From NCBI GenBank assembly GCA_963805715.1, contig CAWDVK010000014.1, positions 1-21,696 on the forward strand: 21,696 nt of DNA, read 5' to 3'. The notes below the pieces were generated by a model. The model made no database searches, was not told where the DNA came from, and saw nothing but the letters and a program-made list of their open reading frames with translations. This stretch comes from CAWDVK01 sp963805715. Lineage in GTDB: Bacteria > Actinomycetota > Actinomycetes > Streptosporangiales > Streptosporangiaceae. Shown piece by piece: positions 15,116-21,696 of this stretch; position 1 is the stretch's first letter; the number at the start of each line of letters is the position of its first letter. Position numbers and translations under genes: made by a program.

Positions 15116-16478
15116 CTATGCCGGTTGCTGCGCCAAGTCGTCAAGCGCCCGGCGCACGCCGTCGGCGAACACCTCGAACGTCAGGGCAGTGGTCCCGGTC
15201 AGCGACCGCGGTGAGGTTGAGCTGGCCGGCGTAGGACATGACCGCGGCGCCCAGGGCCATGTTGCCCGTAATCGCCAGCACCGGAAACAGCTCAAGCAGC
15301 GGTGCCCCGGCAAGGTACAACGGGGTCGGCGGTCCGGGGACATTGGTGACGAAGATGTTCAGGTACCGCTGATGAGGCAGGAGGAGGTTGAAGGCCCGCC
15401 AGGCGAGGATGAACCGGAAGATCCCGCTGGTTATCTGAGGGCGGGCGTTCTTCTTGCGCTCGGCGGTCGCGGCGGCGATCAGCGCAAGCCTGCGCGCATG
15501 GCAGGGCTCGCCGACCGGCAGCGGCACGGCCATCCACCCGACCTGATTGCCCAGCGGCCGACCGGACTGCTCCTGGTGCAAGGAGACCGGAACCGACGCG
15601 CGCAGCGCCAGGTCCCCGACGGGTTCGCCGCGGGCCAGCAGCAGATCGCGCAGCCCTCCGGCGACCGCGGCCAGCACCACGTCGTTGACCGTCCCGCCAT
15701 GGACGCGGGCGATCGTCTTGACAGCACCGAGGTCACCGCGGACCAAGGCCAGCCTGCGGTCCGGGCCGATCCGGCCGCGGTTGAGGCTGGTGACGGAGGC
15801 CCGCTGGCCGGCCGCCTCACGCCAGGCCGGCCAGCTGCGCCGCGCCCGCCGCAACATCCCGCCCGCGTCCATCAGACCCGACAGCGCGCGACCGAGCCCC
15901 CGGGCACGCCGGCGCGCATTGTCACCCAGCAACTCGCGGGCGGACGGGGCCGGCGCCGGCGTCCACGGCCGCGCGGCCAGCGCGGGTGCCCCAGCAGCGG
16001 GGTCGAACAGCGCGCCGAAAGCAGCAACTCCCGCCACTCCGTCCGCCATGGCATGGTGGATCCGCAGGAACACCCCGACCCGTCCGTCGGCCAGGCCGGG
16101 CAAAAACCACGCCTCCCAGGGCGGCCGCGACCGATCCAGGCCGCGTCGGCGCAGCTGCTCACACGCCGTCAGAAGCTGCGCCTGGCCCGCCGGGCCGGCG
16201 AGCGGGAAGGCACGCACGTGATCAGCGATGTCGAAGGACGCGGCGTCCACCCACAGCGGCCAGCCCAGGCCCGGCCGGGGCCGGTACAGCAGCTGCCGGG
16301 AATGAGGCACCAGGTGCAGCCGCGACTCGATGACCCGGCGGACAGCCTCAATCCGGAACCGGCCGTCACCGTCCACCAGGCCGGTCCCGTCCAGGACGCC
16401 GATTGCGCCGATATCCCAGGGCCAGCCGGCATCGTCTCCCGTCACCGAGGCCAGATCCTGCGCACCCAGCCGTTCCAT
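15116..16478 (-). CDS. WS/DGAT-family acyltransferase with an altered C-terminus
   Basis: ATG 16478 begins MERLGAQDLASVTGDDAGWP. The acyltransferase signature HHxxxDG is HHAMADG at residues 141-147. The later motifs RASVPVSLHQ, PLGNQVGWMAVPLPVG and FVTNVPGPPTPLYLAGAPL are also in place. These enzymes esterify long-chain alcohols or diacylglycerol with acyl-CoA at the membrane or lipid-droplet surface and make storage wax or triacylglycerol, common in soil actinobacteria. The written frame ends at 15141 with DRDHCPDVRGVRRRRAPGA. A shift of one base near 15177 instead gives the family-like end EVFADGVRRALDDLAQQPA, stopping at 15116-15118. Only about ten final residues are affected, so the enzyme could still fold. 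Total length is about 445-453 residues, normal for the family. Confidence 0.85.
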
Positions 16479-16791
16479 GCGGCCACCACCCCTCTACCAC
16501 TCGGTTACCCCAGCGCGAAAGCGTTACCAGGGTCAAAGGTCCCCGCCTGCGCCGTTACCACCGACCGGCAGGACATCGCGGCCAGGCTCACGCGACCGCG
16601 TCACGGGCGAAGGAACCCAGATCCGGTCGATCTGCATGCCGCCGCTCGTGTAGTCGGCGCAGATGTCAGCCGCGCCGAGTCGGCGTTCGGCGACCACTGG
16701 CGCCGAAGCGAACGGAAAGTCAGGTCGCTATCCGTCATCAGATTCGTGCCGTCTGAGTGAGCGTCAGCTCGCGCGGCGGACGCGTCCAGCT
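16479..16791. other. Upstream region of the WS/DGAT gene
   Basis: GTTACC occurs three times (16504-16509, 16523-16528, 16554-16559), and a TTGACC-like hexamer lies on the minus strand near 16536, so this is the likely promoter area. A minus-strand frame near 16600-16740 reads somewhat protein-like (DICADYTSGGMQIDRIWVPS) but has no start or family resemblance. Confidence 0.35.
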
Positions 16792-17268
16792 TCAATGGCG
16801 TTTTGGCATCGTGGGCGGCCAGTCGGCTTCAAGCTGGCGTGTGATTGCCTCCCGGATGGAGGCGCGGTCGTCCGTCCAGGAGCCGGGAGTCGGGTCGGAG
16901 ATAGTCAGGTAAGCGCGCTCGGAAACGGACAGGAAGATGCCGGGAAACGGCCCTTCTCCAAGTTCCCGCAGCCCAGCTTTCCAGTCGACGCGGAGACTCT
17001 CCCAGGACTCGCCGCCTGCGGTCAGCAGCCGGGTCAGGTCCGAGAACAAGACGACGCGCTCGGCTCGTCTTTGCGCGTAGAGGTCGGCGCAGCCGAGGAT
17101 CTGCTGTGCGCTGTAGCTCAGCATGCCGCGAGGGATCAGGGGCGGCGCCACCGCGATCACAGCTTCGGCGATAGTGCCGCCGGGCCAGTCCAGGCCCCAG
17201 GCCAGCCAGAAGCCGGGGCGCGGCAGTTCCTCGACGCCCTCAGGGTCCTGACGTAGGTCCGCCTGCAT
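16792..17268 (-). CDS. Unknown protein (158 aa) downstream of the relaxase gene
   Basis: ATG 17268 (MQADLRQDPEGVEELPRPGF) is preceded by AAAGGTG about nine bases upstream; a longer start at 17304 lacks a site. It begins 49 bases after the relaxase stop and runs the same way, so it is probably the last gene of a transfer operon. The sequence is well balanced and looks like a real globular protein: WLAWGLDWPGGTIAEAVIAV, a YSAQQILGCADLYAQRRAER helix, VVLFSDLTRLLTAGGESWES, then PFPGIFLSVSERAYLTISDP and a final helix with EAITRQLEADWPP. It has no membrane segment and no catalytic motif I recognise. Function is unknown; conjugation accessory by context only. Confidence 0.6.
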   Translation of the reverse strand: MQADLRQDPEGVEELPRPGFWLAWGLDWPGGTIAEAVIAVAPPLIPRGMLSYSAQQILGCADLYAQRRAERVVLFSDLTRLLTAGGESWESLRVDWKAGLRELGEGPFPGIFLSVSERAYLTISDPTPGSWTDDRASIREAITRQLEADWPPTMPKRH

Positions 17269-17317
17269 CGTGATCACCTTTGCCGGTTCCCCTCCATGAT
17301 GCATCAGGCGGCCAGGA

Positions 17318-20300
17318 TTAGCCGCCGGCTTCCGCGTCGGTCCTGGCCTCGGCGGCGCGTTCGAGCTCGGGCGCGGGTCTCATCTCGGGCTTGGGCGGCT
17401 GCAGGATGGCGTCACGGTCGCGCTCGGCCCAGGCGGGCCAGGCCTCACCCTCATCCTGGTAATCGGGATCCTCATGCGGGACGCGGACGCCCTTGCGCTC
17501 GTCCAGCCTCTCCCGCACGGCCAGCCTTTCCTCGGCCAGCCGCCTGATCCACTCGGGTGTCTGATATTCCTGCGCGCCGGCGATCAGCATGAGCTGCTCG
17601 TGTTCTTCGTCGGTTACTACTGGTTCTGCTGATCTCAGCGGTTCCAGTTTCTGGTCAGGGTGGCGGCGGCGGTATTCAGAATCTGTGGCCAGCGCATGCC
17701 GGCGGGTGCTCTCGGTGTTCTTCTCCCACTCCCTGCGGGCTTGCATCGTGTCCTCGAGCTCGGCCTGCTTGTCCTGGTAGAAGGCGCTCATCGCGGTGTA
17801 CGAGCGGCTCAGCAGGCCGTGCCGGGCGGCCCGGTTCTCCTCGCCGCGCTCGCGGGCGACGCGTTCCTCGGCTTGCGCGCGGACCGCTTCCAGGCTGGCC
17901 ATCTCGGCACCGGCCCGGACCTGCTGCAGCTGGCGGCCGACATGCCGGGGCGCCCATGCCGTTTCGGTCTCATAGGTGCCGCGCATGTGCAGCAGGGATC
18001 CATCCGGCAGGCTGCGGAAGTCCAGTCCGCCAGCTGGTCGCATGGAAGCGAACGCGCCGTGCCAGGCGGCCCGTTTCTCCGGGCTGTCGCCGGCCGGCTC
18101 GGGGCCGATCGGCTCGGTGGGGTGATCGTAGTTGTACAGCTCCCGGTAGGCCCCGATGTCGGAAGCCCGGCGCTCCCACTCCAGCCGCTCCAGCGGGTCG
18201 TCCGGCACCGGCCCGAGGGCATGGACTGCCCAGGCCGGCGAGTACTGCGCGGCGTGCTCGCCGATCCGCTCCTTGCGGGCGTCCATCGCAGCGGCGAGCT
18301 GGCGCAGGAATTCCTGCCGCTGCGGGTCAGCGGCTTCGGGCACGCGCTCCGACCATGGCCGCGGCGGCTGCGGGACCAGGCCAGCGGTTTGCTGGCGGAT
18401 GCGGAAGTCCAGCACGCTGGCCACATCGCGCGTGCCGGCCAGCGGCCGTTCCGCCACGGCCCGCTCGGCGACCTCGCGGACGTTGCACCCGGCGGCCTCG
18501 GCCGCCCGCAGGGTGCGCCACAGCCACGTCGACTGGCGCGAGGCCAGGCCATCGGCTGCCCACTCGGCCGGCAGCACGTCCAGCACGATCTTCCGGTAGC
18601 GGTCGGCGTCCAGCCCGGCGGTCTCGCCTTGCCAGTAGGCGTTGAGCCGGGCCAGGTGGTCGGCGCCGGCGAGCTCGCGGCGCTGCGTTTCCAGCGCCGA
18701 CTCCTCGGCCGCGCTGTTGTCCAGCATGTCAGCCATGACCCCGACGGCGTCCCGCGGCGCCGGGCCGGATCCTGGCTCTGCCGGCCTGGGCAGCCGGCCG
18801 TCGCGCTCGCGCTGCATCCGCTCATGACGTTCCAGCTCCGGAGCCGGCCGTGTCCCCGCCTGCGGGTCGGCGATCCTGGCGGACCGGGTGAAGGCGACGG
18901 CCCAGTTGCCGTCGGTGCCCCGGGTCATGGCGACGTACAGCCACTGGCGCGACTCGGTGCCGGTGAGCAGCGGCATCCCGACCTTGACGGTGCGGCCCTG
19001 CGCCGAGTGCCCGGTCACCGCATAGGCCAGGTCATCGCTGCCGTAGCCGCGGTAGGCGAACGCCCGGTCAGTGAACTGGCGCTGGCCGGTGCCGGGTCGC
19101 AGTCGAGCGCCCGGCGGACCATGATCTGTCCCTGGCCGCTGATGGACTCAATCCGCAGGGTGTCTCCGTTGGCCAGCGTCCGGCCCGGCTCACCGGCCTC
19201 CAGCCGGTGGTCGTTCTGGCGCGCGATGATCAGGTCGCCGACGCTGGCGCGGGCGCCGTCGGCGAGCCGGACTTCGGGGCCGCGCTGGACGATGCCCAGG
19301 TGGATCAGGTCGTCCCGGATCCGGCGGGAGACCTCCCGGCACCGCTCCCGGTCATGCACCATCAGCAGCGTGTCCCGGCCCGCCAGGTAGTGCGCGACGT
19401 ACCGGCGCACCGCCGAGGAGATGGCCTGCTCGGGCTCGGCGCCGAGGATGCGGCCGTGCTCGTGGTAGGTGTCCAGGACCGAGGCGTCGCCGGCGCGCAG
19501 CCGCAGGCTCGCGTCCCGCTCCCACCGCTGCGTGAACCGGACCGCCTCGGCGAGCTGCACGTGACCGAGCCGGCGAGCCAGCAGCATCATGCCGCCGCCG
19601 GACTCCACCGCCTCCAGCTGCTCCTGGTCCCCGCAGATGATGACCTTCGCGCCGCTGGCGGCGGCGTGGGCGACGATCTGCGTCCAGGTCGGGCATGGAC
19701 ATCATGGAGGCCTCATCGATCACCAGCAGCGTGCCCGGCCCGACCTGGCGGATGCCGCGCGCGTTGCGCTGGCCGGGCAGGTGCCCGAGGAAGACCGAGC
19801 TGTTCTCCGCCACATCGACGCCGGCTGAGGCGAGCACGTTGCGTGCCGCCTGCGCGGTGGCGATGCCGACCACCTCGCCTCTTCCCGCGTCGATCCACGC
19901 CCGCGAGGCCTGCGCGAGGGTCCGCGTCTTGCCGCTGCCCGCCGGGCCGACGATCACCTCCACCGTCCGGTCGGAGGTCAGCGCGTGAAACAGCGCCGCG
20001 CCCTGGTCCAGGCGCAGCCCCGATCCGGTTGCGTGCGTGCGTGACTCTTGCGCCCGCTCATGCAGCTGCGCCTCCAGGCCGGCCGCGTCCGCGCCCAGCA
20101 GCCGGGCCGCCTGGTCGCGGTCCAGGTGCGGCGCGCCGTGGCGCTGGGCCTCCTGCAGCAGCCGTTCCTCCAGGCTGAGCTGCACCCTGGTCGCATAACG
20201 TGCGGTCCCCGGCCGGGTGTAGACGCTGCGGCCATCCAGCTCGCGGCGCAGGTAGCCCGGCAGCGGCGGCCACTCCGGCGCCTCCAGGCACACCACCGGC

Positions 20301-21694
20301 TCCACCTCGCCCGCCAGCGCCTGGTCGGCCAGCTCCTCCAGCAGCCTGACCGCGGCGGCCGGGTCCAGGTTCCGGGTCTGCACCGGCAGGACATAGCCCA
20401 GCTCCTTGAGGAAGTCCGAGCGCGTCCAGGTGGAATGCTTCGCCTGCACCACGGCCAGCGCCTGCTGCGCGGCGCGGATCAGCTCGGCCCGCTCGGGCCC
20501 GGCGCCGCTCCCGGTGCATGTTCTGCGTGTCCGGGGCCGCGCAGGGCGGAGACACGCGACGCGACGGACGCAAGGTCGGGGCCCCATTGCGCGTCCCATC
20601 TGGCCTCCCACGACGCGCACAGCGCCTCCCAGTCGATCGCGCCGTCGGCCTTGCCCCGCCGCGTCGTGAGCGTCACCTCGTTCTGGATGAACAACAGCTC
20701 CCGCTGGCTGGGCTCCCGGCCGTACTTGGCCGCCCACGCCGCCACCGCGTTCGGCAGCTCCTCCGCGATGGCCGCGGCACGCGAGGAGTACCGGTCCATC
20801 TGCGCCTGCGTCACGCCCGCGATCTCGTTGCCGATGCCATCGCGGCGCGGAACCCACGCCACCCCGAACTCGCGCGTCAGGCCGCACTCAGCGTGCGTGG
20901 CCACGATCGCCTGCACCGCGCCCAGGACCTGGCGCAGCGTCGCGGTGTCCAGCGCCCGGTGCTTCCCGTCCCGCACCGTTTCCACGATGCGGGCGATCTG
21001 ATTGTGGATGTGATCCTGCGGATCACCATCCCGCGAGGTCCCCTGCAGCCAGCTGCGTGACCGTGATCAGCGCCTCCTCGAACCGGCCCAGCTCCTGACC
21101 GTCCACCCTGGCCCCGTGGTAGCCGGTCCGGGTGATCCCCGCCCACCGCTGCACGTACTCCAGCCCGGCCCGGTTAGCCGCCTGCACCACCTCCTGGTAC
21201 CGGCGCTCCGCGCCCGCCCAGTACGCCGCCGCTTCCTGATCTCCGGCCAGCCGGGCCCGCCGCTCGCTCTCCCGGATCGAGGCATGGAACACGCTGATCG
21301 ACTTGGAGAAGCTCACCGTCATGTCGGTGTAGGCCGGAGCCTGCCGGGCCTGCTGCGCGGCCTCCCGCTCCAGCTCCACCAGCCGCTCCGCCGTGGCATG
21401 CGGCTCCGCCGCCTTCAGCCTCAGCAAGACATCGGCGAACTGGTCGTAACTGCCCGGCGCCCGGCCCATCTTCTGCCCCGTCACCGGATGAACCTGCCGG
21501 TACACCTTCTCGTACGGCTCCCGCTCCACCACCTGGCCCACGGCGAAACCCAGAGCCTCAGCCCCCGGACCCCACCACCGGCCCGGCGGCTCACCGGCCT
21601 GCGCCGCGTTGATGTAGTAACCGCCCGCCGACCGCTCCGGCGCCACCGCGGCGCCCTGGCCCTTCCAGACGTAGCCAAGGTCATAGCCCGACAC
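17318..21694 (-). pseudogene. traA: MobF/TraA conjugative relaxase-helicase, nearly complete but with four frameshifts
   Basis: The gene runs off or starts at the window edge (GTG 21694 possible). The TrwC-type relaxase domain opens with GGYYINAAQAGEPPGRWWGP (candidate nicking tyrosines), then DMTVSFSKSISVFHASIRES and SWLQGTSRDGDPQDHIHNQ, carrying metal-binding histidines. The helicase follows: Walker A VGPAGSGKTRTLAQA, motif II GTLLVIDEASMM, motif III-like VIICGDQEQLEAVESGGG, and UvrD-C-like AVTGHSAQGRTV and RQWLYVAMTRG. A long Arg/Glu-rich C-terminal region ends TDAEAGG. Such proteins nick at oriT and unwind the transferred strand. Homology jumps frame near 21055, 20510, 19693 and 19097, each by about one base, while domain order and length (about 1,460 codons) stay normal. 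Confidence 0.85.
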
Positions 21695-21696
21695 GG

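Noticed and set aside
13690..15144. Single 484-aa minus-strand protein
   Set aside because: The frame accidentally links parts of a methyltransferase and a dienelactone hydrolase; the intervening translation is out of frame for both.
17660..19390. 576-codon plus-strand frame opposite the relaxase
   Set aside because: Antisense to conserved TraA sequence; biased composition without motifs.
1..21696. tRNA, rRNA or CRISPR array
   Set aside because: No TPsiC-like GTTCGAATC with a matching acceptor stem, no rRNA signature and no regularly spaced direct repeats were noticed by eye. A covariance-model scan was not possible.

Overview
The window is very G+C-rich DNA with strongly G/C-ending codons. 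It carries families typical of actinobacteria: an F420-type luciferase-like oxidoreductase, a WS/DGAT acyltransferase, DUF1918, an AsnC/Lrp stand-alone ligand-binding domain, a CxxC/CxxH DUF7455-like protein, and an actinomycete-type FtsK/TraB translocase and MobF relaxase. A filamentous or soil actinomycete (Streptosporangiales/Streptomycetales-like) is the most economical reading. Species cannot be told from the sequence alone.

Left edge (1-2337): remains of an integrative/conjugative element. There is a 54-nt fully paired cloverleaf of abutting hairpins (51-104), a small HTH-like protein (440-667), and an FtsK/TraB DNA translocase (from 784). The translocase has lost its C-terminus to a fragment of an IS21-family element (istA tail plus the 5' half of istB). 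The istB fragment is cut off just after the Walker A lysine.

Middle (2338-10914): an intact class III aminotransferase is followed by a patchwork of genes and gene debris. This comprises a COG4315-type lipoprotein fragment, a DUF7455-like zinc-finger protein, a DUF4145 remnant (-), an AsnC/Lrp domain with two compensating indels followed by a 57-aa CxC protein, a truncated luciferase-like oxidoreductase (-), a hairpin/operator-like repeat cluster (6103-6276), a thioredoxin-reductase-like C-terminus joined to a transposase N-terminus (-), intact cspA-like (-) and mreB-like (-) genes, and a frameshifted aminoglycoside-phosphotransferase-like kinase (+).

Right part (10915-21696): a frameshifted IS110-family element (-) with a candidate bridge-RNA leader, a BrkB/YihY tail, a DUF1918 gene, and a NifX/NifB-like gene with a TTG start. 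These are followed on the minus strand by a dienelactone-hydrolase/methyltransferase/WS-DGAT block. The window ends with a nearly complete MobF/TraA relaxase-helicase (-), spread over five reading-frame segments, and a small gene downstream in the same direction.

Two processes seem to be superimposed. One is real decay by insertion and deletion: fragments of istB, COG4315, LLM, TrxR and methyltransferase genes have lost whole halves. The other is a scatter of single-base indels inside otherwise complete, conserved coding regions (Lrp, APH, IS110, DLH, WS/DGAT, TraA). The latter could be recent pseudogenisation or consensus-sequence error. The aminotransferase, mreB, cspA, DUF1918 and NifX-like genes are clean.
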